Positions 41,412 to 51,334 of a stretch of 64,000 bases of DNA are shown here, one piece after another. The stretch is from the NCBI RefSeq assembly GCF_021483235.1, contig NZ_JAKEEC010000001.1, forward strand, positions 124,285 to 188,284. The letters are read 5' to 3'. Numbering within the stretch: the first letter of the stretch is position 1; each line of letters begins with the position of its first letter. Made by a program: the position numbers and the translations under genes. The notes beneath the pieces were generated by a model that had not been told where the DNA came from, did not search any database, and saw only the letters and a program-made list of their open reading frames with translations. This DNA comes from Arthrobacter alkaliphilus (GTDB taxonomy: Bacteria > Actinomycetota > Actinomycetes > Actinomycetales > Micrococcaceae).

Positions 41412-42520
41412 ACCTCAACCGCCAATCTGAAGCCTCCCAAGTCGCTCGGACCAATGCTGACTGATCCCCCGGCGGCAGTCACGCGTTCGCCGATCCCGGC
41501 GAGCCCGTTCCCGGAGCGTCCCCCGGAGACGGGGCCGACGCCGTCGTCCTCCACCAGAACGCTCGACGCCGTCAAACGGACCCGGCAGCGTGCGGCGCCT
41601 GAGTGCCGCACAACATTGGTGACGCCTTCACGCAACACCCAGCCGAAGAGCTCCCGGTGCCGCGCCGGAACCTGGTCGACGGTTGCCGGCAATTCGGCGT
41701 CGATCCCTGCTGATTCCAACGCCGTCCGGGCGGCCGCGAGCTCCGCGAGGACGTTGACGCCGCGGTAACCCGCCACGGTGGCCCGGACGTCGGCGAGCGC
41801 GCCGCGGGCAAGGTCCTGCACGGCGGAGATCTCGGCGGCTGCCCGGTCCCGGGCAGGATGGCTGCCCGGGACGGTGTCCAGCATCCTTCCGGCCAGTTCG
41901 GCCTTCACCGCGATGACCGTCAGGGAGTGTCCCAGGATGTCATGCATGTCGCGGGCGACCCGGCTGCGCTCCGCCGCGACAGCTGCGTCGGCCAGCTCAT
42001 TCTGCGCCTCCCGGAGCCGTGCGGTCTGCCTGATCAGCCGTGCGAAAGCGGACATCATGAGGCCGAGGGACAAGATGATCCCGGCCTGGAGCAAGGCCTG
42101 CTCCGCATTGCCCGTCGCCAACTGGGTGGAGAAGGAAGCGACGGACAAGGTGACGATGAGGACGAAATCCGTGCGTGGCGGAAGGGTTGTCATGGCAATG
42201 GCGCAGGCCAGGAACGTCCACGTCCATAAGGCGTCCCTTCCGATAATGAGGACCATCAGCCCGTTCAGCGCAAGCAGGATGCAGACAGACACGATGCCGG
42301 ACCGGACGCCCAGCCGCCAACTGAGCTGGGGCAGGAAGACGTAGGCGGCGAAGAACACGATCAGGGACGCCGAGGCCGCCGCCTTCCACGCCAGCGGCTC
42401 GTCCACGGACCACACGGTGCTCCACGTCGGCCAGGCCCAGAGCAGGATGGACAGCCCCGCACCGATGAACCAGCCCCGTGGTCCGGGATCGCGGAACATG
42501 CTGCCGGCTTGTTCAGACAC
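41408..42520 (-). CDS. HisKA_3 type sensor histidine kinase (DesK-like)
   Basis: 370 residues from a GTG at 42520 overlapping the permease stop; an ATG at 42499 is an alternative. Five or so N-terminal transmembrane helices (ILLWAWPTW onwards), then the phospho-acceptor His in ERSRVARDMHDILGHSLTVI, and a HATPase with EGVTNVVRHSGAA and DDGVG motifs. Membrane sensor partner of the DesR-like regulator downstream. Probably senses the substrate of the adjacent ABC exporter or membrane state. Confidence 0.85.
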   Translation of the reverse strand: MSEQAGSMFRDPGPRGWFIGAGLSILLWAWPTWSTVWSVDEPLAWKAAASASLIVFFAAYVFLPQLSWRLGVRSGIVSVCILLALNGLMVLIIGRDALWTWTFLACAIAMTTLPPRTDFVLIVTLSVASFSTQLATGNAEQALLQAGIILSLGLMMSAFARLIRQTARLREAQNELADAAVAAERSRVARDMHDILGHSLTVIAVKAELAGRMLDTVPGSHPARDRAAAEISAVQDLARGALADVRATVAGYRGVNVLAELAAARTALESAGIDAELPATVDQVPARHRELFGWVLREGVTNVVRHSGAARCRVRLTASSVLVEDDGVGPVSGGRSGNGLAGIGERVTAAGGSVSIGPSDLGGFRLAVEV

Positions 42521-43289
42521 GTTTCGTGTCGCGGCGGAACGCCATCGCGGCCCCGGCAACGAAGATCGCGAGCCAGGTGAACACGTTGACGGTCCATGCC
42601 CAGTCGAATTCGCCGGTGATGGGGCTCCGGGCCAATTGCCCGATCCCGTACGCGGGCGTGAACTTGGCGATGTTCCCGAAGGTCTCCCCCATGATCTCGA
42701 TCGGCATGAACAGTCCGCCCAGCATGGCAAGGATGGCCAGGACCGGGCCGAGGATCTGCATGACGTTCTGGCTCGGCATGAGGTATCCGACGAACAAGCC
42801 GAGGGCCGCGAAGACGAGGGAGCCCAGCCAGGCCGCCAACCCGGCCGTTAACCAGGTCCCGGCATCCATGGTGACACCGGCGAGCGCGCCGATGATGAAC
42901 TGGGCCACGACGGCAACGAGGGACAGCGTGAGCGCGGCCATGGCTTTCACGGCGATGTACGCCCCGGGAAGCAGGGGTGTGAGGCGAAGCTGGCGGCTCC
43001 ACCCCTGGGCACGCTCCACGGCCACTTGGCTCCCGGCGCCGGTGGCGGCGGTCATCGCGGCATATACCGTGAGGCTGATGAGGATGTACTGGCCGTAGCT
43101 GTGCCCGTTAGGCAGGAGCTTGTCCTTGTTGGACAAGCCGAAAATGAAGAAGAAGACGGCCGGCATGAACACCGTGAACATGATGGTCCGGCGGTTCCGG
43201 AGCATCCGCTTTATTTCGATCCAGAGGAACGTGCGGTTGACTCCGCCGGCTGACGGTTTCCGTTCCTGGCGGACTGTTGCCGTGCTCAT
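42513..43289 (-). CDS. ABC-2 type transporter permease
   Basis: 258 residues, six transmembrane helices (IMFTVFMPAVFFFIFGLSNK, ILISLTVYAAMTAATGAGSQ). ABC-2 permease of a drug or peptide exporter. The start overlaps the ATPase gene by four bases. Confidence 0.87.
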   Translation of the reverse strand: MSTATVRQERKPSAGGVNRTFLWIEIKRMLRNRRTIMFTVFMPAVFFFIFGLSNKDKLLPNGHSYGQYILISLTVYAAMTAATGAGSQVAVERAQGWSRQLRLTPLLPGAYIAVKAMAALTLSLVAVVAQFIIGALAGVTMDAGTWLTAGLAAWLGSLVFAALGLFVGYLMPSQNVMQILGPVLAILAMLGGLFMPIEIMGETFGNIAKFTPAYGIGQLARSPITGEFDWAWTVNVFTWLAIFVAGAAMAFRRDTKRV

Positions 43290-44242
43290 ACGAGGTCTCC
43301 TTCAAACGTGTCCTGCGTGGATCCGGGCACGGCGTCGTCTCCGGTGAGGGCGACGAACGCCTCCTCGAGGTTGTTGGCCGTGACTTCGACGTCGTGCGCG
43401 CCCGTGTTGTTGAGCAGGAAGCGCACGACGGCGTCCGAGTCGCCCGTGCGGACGGTGAGGCGGCCGCCGTCGTAATCCACGCTTTCGGCCGGCGGCATCC
43501 CGGCCAGGAGCCCGCGGTCCGCCGCCGGGAGCGAGGCCTTGACGGTGCGCCCCGAGGCAAGGTTCTTGATCTGGGCGGCGGTGCCGTCGGCCACGATGCT
43601 GCCTTGCCGGACCAAGACGATCCTGTCCGCGTAGGCGTCGGCCTCGTCGAGGTAATGGGTGGCGAAGATGACGGTCCGCCCGCGCTGGGCGTCGGTCCTG
43701 ATGGCGGTCCAGAAGTCGCGGCGTCCCGCCACGTCCATGCCCGTGGTGGGCTCGTCGAGGATGAGCAATCCGGGGTCGGACACGAGCGCCATGGCGAAAC
43801 GCAGGCGTTGCTGCTGGCCGCCCGAGCACTTCTCCACCTTGCGGTCGGCGATCTCCAGGATGCCGGCCCGTGCCAGGACTTCGTCTACGGGGCGGGAGGA
43901 ATCGAACATGGCTGCGTTGAGCTGAACGGTCTCGCGGACGCTGATGTCGCGCAGCAAGCCTCCGGTCTGCATGACGGCTGCCACCTGGCCGCGGGCGATG
44001 GCTCCCCGGGGAGTGTGGCCGAAGATGGAAACGCTTCCCTGGTCCGGGGCGCTCAATCCGAGGATCATGTCGATCGTGGTGGTCTTGCCCGCCCCGTTGG
44101 GACCGAGGAACGCCACCACCTCCCCCGGCTGCACGGTGAGGTCGAGGCCGCGCACGGCGTGGACCTTCCCGAAGCTCTTGCCTGTCCCAAAACTCTTGTG
44201 CAGTCCGGCGGCGTGGACGGCCGGCACACTCGCTGTTGTCAT
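43286..44242 (-). CDS. ABC transporter ATP-binding protein
   Basis: 318 residues. Walker A GPNGAGKTT, signature CSGGQQQRLR, Walker B LLILDEPTTGMD and the H-loop in IFATHYLDEA. DrrA-like exporter ATPase; with the permease it forms a two-gene exporter (stoichiometry presumably two of each). First gene of the ABC/kinase/regulator operon; an inverted repeat at 44327-44340 lies upstream. Confidence 0.92.
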   Translation of the reverse strand: MTTASVPAVHAAGLHKSFGTGKSFGKVHAVRGLDLTVQPGEVVAFLGPNGAGKTTTIDMILGLSAPDQGSVSIFGHTPRGAIARGQVAAVMQTGGLLRDISVRETVQLNAAMFDSSRPVDEVLARAGILEIADRKVEKCSGGQQQRLRFAMALVSDPGLLILDEPTTGMDVAGRRDFWTAIRTDAQRGRTVIFATHYLDEADAYADRIVLVRQGSIVADGTAAQIKNLASGRTVKASLPAADRGLLAGMPPAESVDYDGGRLTVRTGDSDAVVRFLLNNTGAHDVEVTANNLEEAFVALTGDDAVPGSTQDTFEGDLV

Positions 44243-44326
44243 GGCTCTCCTTGGCTTTGGTTTACTCCACTACCCATCAAAGCCGAGATCCGCGCCGCTG
44301 GCCCGGGCGTGTGTCACCAATGCGGG

Positions 44327-44340
44327 ATGACAAATGTCAT
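44327..44340. promoter_or_regulatory. ATGACA-aa-TGTCAT operator upstream of the ABC/two-component operon
   Basis: Perfect 6-base arms, 85-98 bases upstream of the ATPase start. NarL/DesR-type regulators bind such spaced dyads, so this is a good candidate autoregulatory site. It lies just after the YibE/F gene end, nine bases from its stop. Confidence 0.6.
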
Positions 44341-44349
44341 GGGGCTGGG

Positions 44350-45804
44350 TCAGCGGCGCTCGGCTTCCCTGCGCGCCCGCCTGGTCATGACGACGGCGGC
44401 AAGCTCACCGGTGTCGAACGATTCGTAGGCCCCTGCGGACCCGGCGGTTTCAAGCTCGCGGACCTTCCCGGCGTCGTCGTCGGCCGGTGCCGACTCCGCG
44501 GCGATGGCAGCCGCGGGCCGCCGCGCACCGGTGGCCTTCACCACCAGCACGGCGATCAAGGTGGTCACGGGGATGGCCAGCACCAGGCCGATTGAGCCCA
44601 CGAGGGTGCGGATGACTTCCTCGGACAGCTCTGCACTGGTGAGCGCGTCCACCAGCGGGCGGTCGTACAACATGACGATGATCAGGAGCGGAAGCGCCGC
44701 CCCGGCATAGGCAAAGGCGATGGTGTAGACCGTGGAGGCGATGTGGTCCCGCCCGATCCTCATGGCCGAGGTGAACAGCTTTCGCGCGCTGGTCTCAGGT
44801 GCGAGTTCGTAAAGTTCCCACACGGCCGCGGACTGGGTGATGGTCACATCGTTGAGGACTCCGAGCCCGGAGATGATCAGTCCGCAAAGGATGATCCCGG
44901 AGAGGGAGATTTTGTCCGACATGTTCACCAGCGTGGCGCCCTCACTGGTTGCGATCCCGGTCAGGTTGGCCGCATCCGTGGCCCAGGCCGCCAGCAGCGC
45001 CGTAATGCCGAGGCCGAAGATCGTGCCAAGCAAAGCGGTGGACGTCTTGGCGGAGAATCCGTGGGCGAAATACAGCACCCCCATCATGATGGCTGTGGAG
45101 CCGACCAAAGCCACGAGCAGCGGCGGCTTGCCTTCCACCAACCCCGGAAGCATGAAGGTGAGCATCACCACGTAGGCCCCGGCAAGCCCGAGGAGCGCCC
45201 GGAATCCGCGCCAGCGCGCCACCGCAATGACCACCACCGCGTACAGGATCGCCAGAAGGGCCATGGGAACGGTACGCACAAAGTCCAGGAAAACGTACGA
45301 CGGCGAGCCGTTGCCGACCGCACTGCCCTGCACCCCGGAGAGGTTCAGGTAGCGGATGCTGTCCCCTGCCTTGACACCGTGGGACTTGGCAACGTCGGGG
45401 TTGATGACCACTTTCACGGGGCTGCCGCCGTTATCCGGTTGCGTTGACGCGAAGGTGCACTGGGAGCCCTGCTGCGCACCGCTGCCATTCGTCCCGGGGC
45501 CCTGATTCGTGCCGGGGCCCTGGTTCGCACCCGGGCCTTGGATCCCCTGGGTGCAGTTTTCCTTGGTGACGGCTTGGATCTTGCCGGTATCGAACGTCAC
45601 CCCGGGAGCGGCCGCGTAGGGGCTTGCGAAGGTGATGCCTTCCTTGCTCCCGGACGGCCACATGAGCAGCATGGCAACGATCGTGAGCACGGCAATCGGA
45701 GCCAGCACGGCCACGAGGAGCCAGTTGGCCCGCCTGCGTGACGCGAGCGCCGTCGGGCTTGGCTCGGCCTGCTCTGTGTGTCCGTGTGAATGGCCGTGAC
45801 CCAT
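44350..45804 (-). CDS. YibE/F family membrane protein
   Basis: 484 residues from the ATG at 45804 (MGHGHSHGHTEQAEPS, a His-rich start). One N-terminal helix, an external domain holding a tandem Gly-Pro-Gly-Asn-Gln stretch (QGPGANQGPGTNQGPGTNG), then seven transmembrane helices with the YibE/F core (TDAANLTGIATSEGATLVNM, GLGVLNDVTITQSAAVWELY). Proposed permease family without known substrate. Confidence 0.82.
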   Translation of the reverse strand: MGHGHSHGHTEQAEPSPTALASRRRANWLLVAVLAPIAVLTIVAMLLMWPSGSKEGITFASPYAAAPGVTFDTGKIQAVTKENCTQGIQGPGANQGPGTNQGPGTNGSGAQQGSQCTFASTQPDNGGSPVKVVINPDVAKSHGVKAGDSIRYLNLSGVQGSAVGNGSPSYVFLDFVRTVPMALLAILYAVVVIAVARWRGFRALLGLAGAYVVMLTFMLPGLVEGKPPLLVALVGSTAIMMGVLYFAHGFSAKTSTALLGTIFGLGITALLAAWATDAANLTGIATSEGATLVNMSDKISLSGIILCGLIISGLGVLNDVTITQSAAVWELYELAPETSARKLFTSAMRIGRDHIASTVYTIAFAYAGAALPLLIIVMLYDRPLVDALTSAELSEEVIRTLVGSIGLVLAIPVTTLIAVLVVKATGARRPAAAIAAESAPADDDAGKVRELETAGSAGAYESFDTGELAAVVMTRRARREAERR

Positions 45805-45899
45805 CAGCTGCAAAACCTCATGCTTCCAACCCTACTGGGATACTTGCGGGGAACTGTGGACGGGGCCGTACTGGCTTGCCGTGCCAAGGTTCCAGCCAA

Positions 45900-46874
45900 T
45901 TACTCGCTGACCACCAGGGTGTCCGCGCCGCGGACCTTCGCCTTGCCCAGCTCAAGCAAGGGATCGACGACGGCGCGCAGGGCCGTCATCGAATCGTCCA
46001 GCTCAAGCAGCACCGCGTGCTGGTAGGCAATCAGCGCCAGAAGATCGCGGACCGCCTCGCGGGCCTCGTCGTCCGGCAGCCGAGGATCGTGGCCAAGGAA
46101 CACTTCCGAAGGCTCGTCCGAGCTGCCCTGCGCGTAGCTGACGGCGAAGGCCTGCAGCTTGCCCTTCCGGGTGGCCGGAACGCCCGGACCGAAAGCACTC
46201 GCCTTGGGCGCCCGCAGAACGACAGCGCCATGGGCGCCGGTCAGTTCATCGAGGAACAGCCGCTGTACCGTGGGGATGCCGAGCTCGCCGGGGTTGTCCC
46301 AGTGGTGCACGGCCGTGTAGTACCGGCCGACGACGTCGCTCAGTTCCACCGATCCCGTCGCGAGGTCTTCCACTTGCTCTGAAGCGGCTTCTTCGGAGCC
46401 GTCACCAAAAACAGGCAGCCTAAGCGGCTCGGGATCCACCACCACAAGGCGGGAGCGCTGGATGGGTGCAAGCCCGGCCCACTCGGCGAAGGCGGCGCCC
46501 GCCGTGCCGGGTTCCACTTTGCTGCGCAGCTTGGTGACCCCCGACGGCGACTGCGCGGCTTCGCGGCGCAGCATGGTCAGGAGCGTGGCCCCTATCCCGC
46601 TGCGGCGGTGGTCCTTGGCAACCTCGACGTAGGCCCACAGCCGTTCCGGGTGCAGCGAAGCCTCATGCACGACGCCAGCGGCCACCGGGATGCCGATCCC
46701 GTCGACGACATCTTCCGCCACAATGCACCGGCGCCAAGGCTGGCCTTGCCCGCTGTTGCTCGAAGGCGCAAAGGCGGCGCGGAACTGCTGGGCCGGCAGG
46801 GTCTCCGGCCCACCCCACATTTCCAGGAGAGCGAGGTCGTCGCCCTCACGCCATTCGCGGTACTCGATGGACAC
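45900..46874 (-). CDS. GNAT family N-acetyltransferase
   Basis: 324 residues from a GTG two bases after glyS (MSIEYREWREGDDLALLEMW). N-terminal GNAT domain with the acetyl-CoA loop KDHRRSGIGATLLTMLRREA; the C-terminal half (about 170-324) looks like a second, degenerate GNAT domain (GHDPRLPDDEAREAVRDLLA). The longer open frame to 47426 is antisense-to-frame noise over glyS. Substrate unknown. Confidence 0.8.
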   Translation of the reverse strand: MSIEYREWREGDDLALLEMWGGPETLPAQQFRAAFAPSSNSGQGQPWRRCIVAEDVVDGIGIPVAAGVVHEASLHPERLWAYVEVAKDHRRSGIGATLLTMLRREAAQSPSGVTKLRSKVEPGTAGAAFAEWAGLAPIQRSRLVVVDPEPLRLPVFGDGSEEAASEQVEDLATGSVELSDVVGRYYTAVHHWDNPGELGIPTVQRLFLDELTGAHGAVVLRAPKASAFGPGVPATRKGKLQAFAVSYAQGSSDEPSEVFLGHDPRLPDDEAREAVRDLLALIAYQHAVLLELDDSMTALRAVVDPLLELGKAKVRGADTLVVSE

Positions 46875-46876
46875 GC

Positions 46877-48262
<1,386 letters not shown>

Positions 48263-48349
48263 GGGTACTCCAATGTTCTACAGGGCCGCTGGGTGCGGTC
48301 CGTGGTTGTGCGCGAAGGAAATGCTGTGCAGAAAGCTGCGTGTCCTAGC

Positions 48350-49393
48350 CTACCGGCCTTTGGCCGGGGTCCTGCTTCCCGGACCGGCCTGGCTGCCGCT
48401 GGCCGGACGGCGGGAAGCGAACGCGCCCTTGGGCCAAGGCAGCGTGGCGACGATGATGGCGAACAGGGTCAGTACGGTGCCGAGGATCGTAGGCAAGGCA
48501 ACCACCGCTCCGGAAGCGGGAAACACCAGGTCGAGTGCCAGCGATCCGAGCAGCTGCCCGGCAATCATCCCCAGCCCGGTCACCAGGACGCCGAGGCTGC
48601 GGACCAACAAGGCAGCCAGTCCAATAAAGACGCAGCCCATCGGCCCGCCCAGGTAATACCACCACTCGGCCGGAAGCGCGTGGCCGGGACCAACCAGCAA
48701 CACTTTGATGAGCCAGGCGATCCAGAGAATGACCGCTCCGGCCACGAAATTCACCAGCGTCGCGGCGATCGGGCTGCCGTAGTGCACGGTCGCGGTCCCG
48801 TTCATGGCCTGCTGGAAACTCATGAGGCAGCCCGCCACGACAGGCAACAGGAGCGGGAGCAGCAAGGACCCGACGTCGGCGGCTGCGCCGAGGCGGGGTG
48901 ACACGGCCCAGACGACGGCGGCGATCGTCAGGACGCTGCCGAGGATGCGGACTCCGGTGATCGACCGCTTGCCGCCGGGACCGATGCCGAGCCGGTCCAC
49001 GAGCAGTCCGCTCAGGGTCTGGCCCGTCACCGCTGCCACCGTGAACAACGCCACTCCGAGCAGGCCGACCGTGAACGACTGCGCGAAGACGAACAGGGCG
49101 CCGATGCCCCCGGCAAGAACGTAGAACCGCGGAAAGCTCCGTTCCTTGAGGGCGGGCAGGATCCTACGGAGGGCGGCGCGGCCCTTCGGCAGCGCCAGTC
49201 CGATCGCGGCGATCAGGACCAGCCCGGTGGTGAAGCTGACCACGGCGGCCGCGATGCCGTCGTCGAGCGCTGCACCGAGGGCGCCGTTGATCCGGCCCTG
49301 AAGGGGAATCACGAGTCCGGTTGCCACGGCGAGGAGCAGCCCGGTGAGTAGTGGAAGGGACGTCCGGGAGGCGGGACGGGACGGTTGCGGCAT
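48350..49393 (-). CDS. DMT family transporter with duplicated DUF606 (YdcZ) domains
   Basis: 347 residues from the ATG at 49393 (AAGGTGG upstream). Ten hydrophobic segments made of two tandem DUF606 halves: GLVIPLQGRINGALGAALDD in the first and CLMSFQQAMNGTATVHYGSP in the second. Small-molecule exporter of unknown substrate. Divergent from the S4 protein gene with only 33 bases between. Confidence 0.82.
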   Translation of the reverse strand: MPQPSRPASRTSLPLLTGLLLAVATGLVIPLQGRINGALGAALDDGIAAAVVSFTTGLVLIAAIGLALPKGRAALRRILPALKERSFPRFYVLAGGIGALFVFAQSFTVGLLGVALFTVAAVTGQTLSGLLVDRLGIGPGGKRSITGVRILGSVLTIAAVVWAVSPRLGAAADVGSLLLPLLLPVVAGCLMSFQQAMNGTATVHYGSPIAATLVNFVAGAVILWIAWLIKVLLVGPGHALPAEWWYYLGGPMGCVFIGLAALLVRSLGVLVTGLGMIAGQLLGSLALDLVFPASGAVVALPTILGTVLTLFAIIVATLPWPKGAFASRRPASGSQAGPGSRTPAKGR

Positions 49394-49426
49394 TTTCACC
49401 ACCTTACTTCAGGCATCATTACTTGT

Positions 49427-49654
49427 ATGAGCAACCCGGAAATCGAAGAAATCCCCATCCGCGACGACATGATCCGGCTCGGTCAGCTCCTGAAGCTCGC
49501 CAACCTGGTGGAGGACGGCGTGGAAGCCGCGGAACTCATCAAGAACGGCCTGGTCAAGGTCAACGGGGAAATCGACGACCGGCGCGGCCGCCAACTCCAT
49601 GTCGGCGACACAGTGACCGTCAACGGACAGACGGTGCGGATCACCGCCCGGTAA
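49427..49654 (+). CDS. RNA-binding S4 domain protein (YbcJ/YaaA-like)
   Basis: 75 residues (MSNPEIEEIPIRDDMIRLGQ, then LLKLANLVEDGVEAAELIKN and GLVKVNGEIDDRRGRQL). A lone S4 fold that binds structured RNA, probably at the ribosome. Start at 49427 avoids a 14-codon extension that overlaps the divergent gene. Confidence 0.85.
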   Translation: MSNPEIEEIPIRDDMIRLGQLLKLANLVEDGVEAAELIKNGLVKVNGEIDDRRGRQLHVGDTVTVNGQTVRITAR

Positions 49655-49711
49655 CGCGGGGTCACTTACGGCCCATAATGTGCCGCGGAATGGGCCATAA
49701 GTGACCCCGCG
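49655..49711. terminator. Long hairpin between convergent genes
   Basis: CGCGGGGTCACTTACGGCCCAT (49655-49676) and ATGGGCCATAAGTGACCCCGCG (49690-49711), 22-base arms with one mismatch and a 13-base loop. It exactly fills the gap between the S4 gene (+) and the esterase gene (-), so it can serve as a bidirectional terminator. Confidence 0.75.
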
Positions 49712-49714
49712 TTG

Positions 49715-50362
49715 CTACGAGAGGACCTTGTGCTCCAGGAATTCGCCGACGTGGCCGATTTCCTGCTGGTTGATGCCGTGCCACATGCCCGTGTAAAGCA
49801 CCTTGGTGAGGTCGGTGTGCTTTCGGACCCATTCCATCGTGTATTCGATCTTGTCCGGGGTGATCACAGGATCCTGCTGGTCCCGTCCCCAGAAGAACGG
49901 CACGGTGCCGTCCAGTTCGGCGTCGCGGAAGGCGGGGTCCCCGTCGGCGTTAACGGCAAAGCCTGAAAGCCCGACGACGGCGGCAAAGTCCGCCGGCCGC
50001 TGGCGGAGCAACGAGGTGGCCATGGCCATGCCCATGGAAAACCCAAGGAGCGTCACTGAACTGTGGTTGGACTTGCACGAATCCAACCAGGACAACACGT
50101 ACTGCGCGGCGTCCTTGACTGCGTCGAGGGAGTAGTCGATGGACCCTGTGAGCGGGAACCACGTGAAGCCCGGACCTGTCGGGATCGGCGCACGGAGCGA
50201 AGCTACGACGAAGTCCTGAGGCAAGAGGCCGGCGAGGCTGAAGAGGTCTTGCTCGTTGGATCCATAGCCGTGCAGCATGACGAGCAATGGCTTTCCAGCC
50301 CGTTCCTCCTCTTCGTGGGACCACAAAACAACCGGTGCAGGAAAGGCGGAAGCTTGACTCAT
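49715..50362 (-). CDS. Phospholipase/carboxylesterase (alpha/beta hydrolase)
   Basis: 215 residues from the ATG at 50362 (MSQASAFPAPVV); longer starts exist but none has a clear ribosome site. Nucleophile Ser in LLGFSMGMAMA, oxyanion loop MLHGYGSNEQDL, Asp in QQDPVITPDK and His in MWHGINQQEI. Cytosolic esterase of the abhydrolase_2 family. Confidence 0.85.
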   Translation of the reverse strand: MSQASAFPAPVVLWSHEEEERAGKPLLVMLHGYGSNEQDLFSLAGLLPQDFVVASLRAPIPTGPGFTWFPLTGSIDYSLDAVKDAAQYVLSWLDSCKSNHSSVTLLGFSMGMAMATSLLRQRPADFAAVVGLSGFAVNADGDPAFRDAELDGTVPFFWGRDQQDPVITPDKIEYTMEWVRKHTDLTKVLYTGMWHGINQQEIGHVGEFLEHKVLS

Positions 50363-50377
50363 GGGACTATTCTTGCA

Positions 50378-50393
50378 GTTACCCATGGGTAAC
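50378..50393. promoter_or_regulatory. GTTACCCATGGGTAAC palindrome between divergent hydrolase genes
   Basis: Perfect 16-base palindrome in the 69-base gap between the esterase (start 50362, minus) and the SGNH hydrolase (start 50432, plus). Position suggests one regulator controls both lipolytic enzymes. Confidence 0.65.
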
Positions 50394-50431
50394 AAGCTAC
50401 GGCTGCGTAGCGTTGCAGCAAGAGGCAGGAT

Positions 50432-51334
50432 ATGGACGTGAGTGACACTGATTCCGCGGCGGCGCCGAAGCCGGACGAGCGGATTCATCCGTGGACGCGC
50501 TACGTGGCATTGGGTGATTCCTTTACCGAAGGCATTGGCGACCCCGAGCCCAACAACCCCGGCGGGCACCGCGGCTGGGCCGACCGCGTGGCCGAGGAAC
50601 TAAGCCGGGGAGACCGGGATTTCGCGTACGCGAACCTGGCCATCAGGGGGCGGCTGCTCCAGCAGATCATCGACGAACAACTTGGCCCGTGCATGGACCT
50701 CAAGCCGGACCTCGTCAGCATCTCCGCGGGCGGCAACGACCTCATCCGTCCCGGCGGCGATCCCGATGCCTTGGCCGAGAAGCTCGACGCCGCCGTGCAG
50801 ACCCTGAGTTCCGAAGGGGCCACAGTGGTTCTCTTCAATGGCCCGGACACCGCGTCTTCGGTCCTCGGCCGGATCCGCGGCAAGGTGGCCATCTATAACG
50901 AAAACCTCCGGACCGTGGCAGCCCGGCACGATGCCGTCATCGCCGATATGTGGTCCCTCCGGCAACTCGCCAACCCCCAGATGTGGGACGAGGACCGCCT
51001 GCATTTCTCACCGCTGGGCCATCACACCATCGCGGCTATGGTCCTCGATTCACTCAACGTGCCACACAATCTTGAGCCGCTGTTGCCTAAGCCGCTCCCC
51101 CCACGCAGTTGGCGCGAGGCCCGCTCGGGCGACTTCGTTTGGGCGCGGGAGTATTTTGTCCCATGGGTCATCCGCCGGATCCGGCACCGCTCCTCCGGCG
51201 ACGGCATCCTGCCGAAACGCCCGACGCCGGGACCCGTCTTCGGCCCTGCCGACACCTTCCTGCCCGCAGCTGAGCTGGATCGGCCGGGAAATCCTGGACA
51301 GCCGGTTAATCCTGGACAGCCGGTTCAGCCGTAG
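50432..51334 (+). CDS. SGNH/GDSL hydrolase family protein
   Basis: 300 residues. Block I VALGDSFTEGIGD (nucleophile Ser), block III SISAGGNDL, and block V with Asp/His in EDRLHFSPLGHHTIA. No signal peptide, so a cytosolic esterase or lipase. The last residues repeat NPGQPV twice because of an 18-base tandem duplication. Ten-base overlap with the convergent metX gene. Confidence 0.87.
   Translation: MDVSDTDSAAAPKPDERIHPWTRYVALGDSFTEGIGDPEPNNPGGHRGWADRVAEELSRGDRDFAYANLAIRGRLLQQIIDEQLGPCMDLKPDLVSISAGGNDLIRPGGDPDALAEKLDAAVQTLSSEGATVVLFNGPDTASSVLGRIRGKVAIYNENLRTVAARHDAVIADMWSLRQLANPQMWDEDRLHFSPLGHHTIAAMVLDSLNVPHNLEPLLPKPLPPRSWREARSGDFVWAREYFVPWVIRRIRHRSSGDGILPKRPTPGPVFGPADTFLPAAELDRPGNPGQPVNPGQPVQP

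Noticed and set aside
48263..48349. T-box leader for glyS
   Set aside because: I looked for a T-box sequence and specifier stem in the short region before glyS and saw neither.
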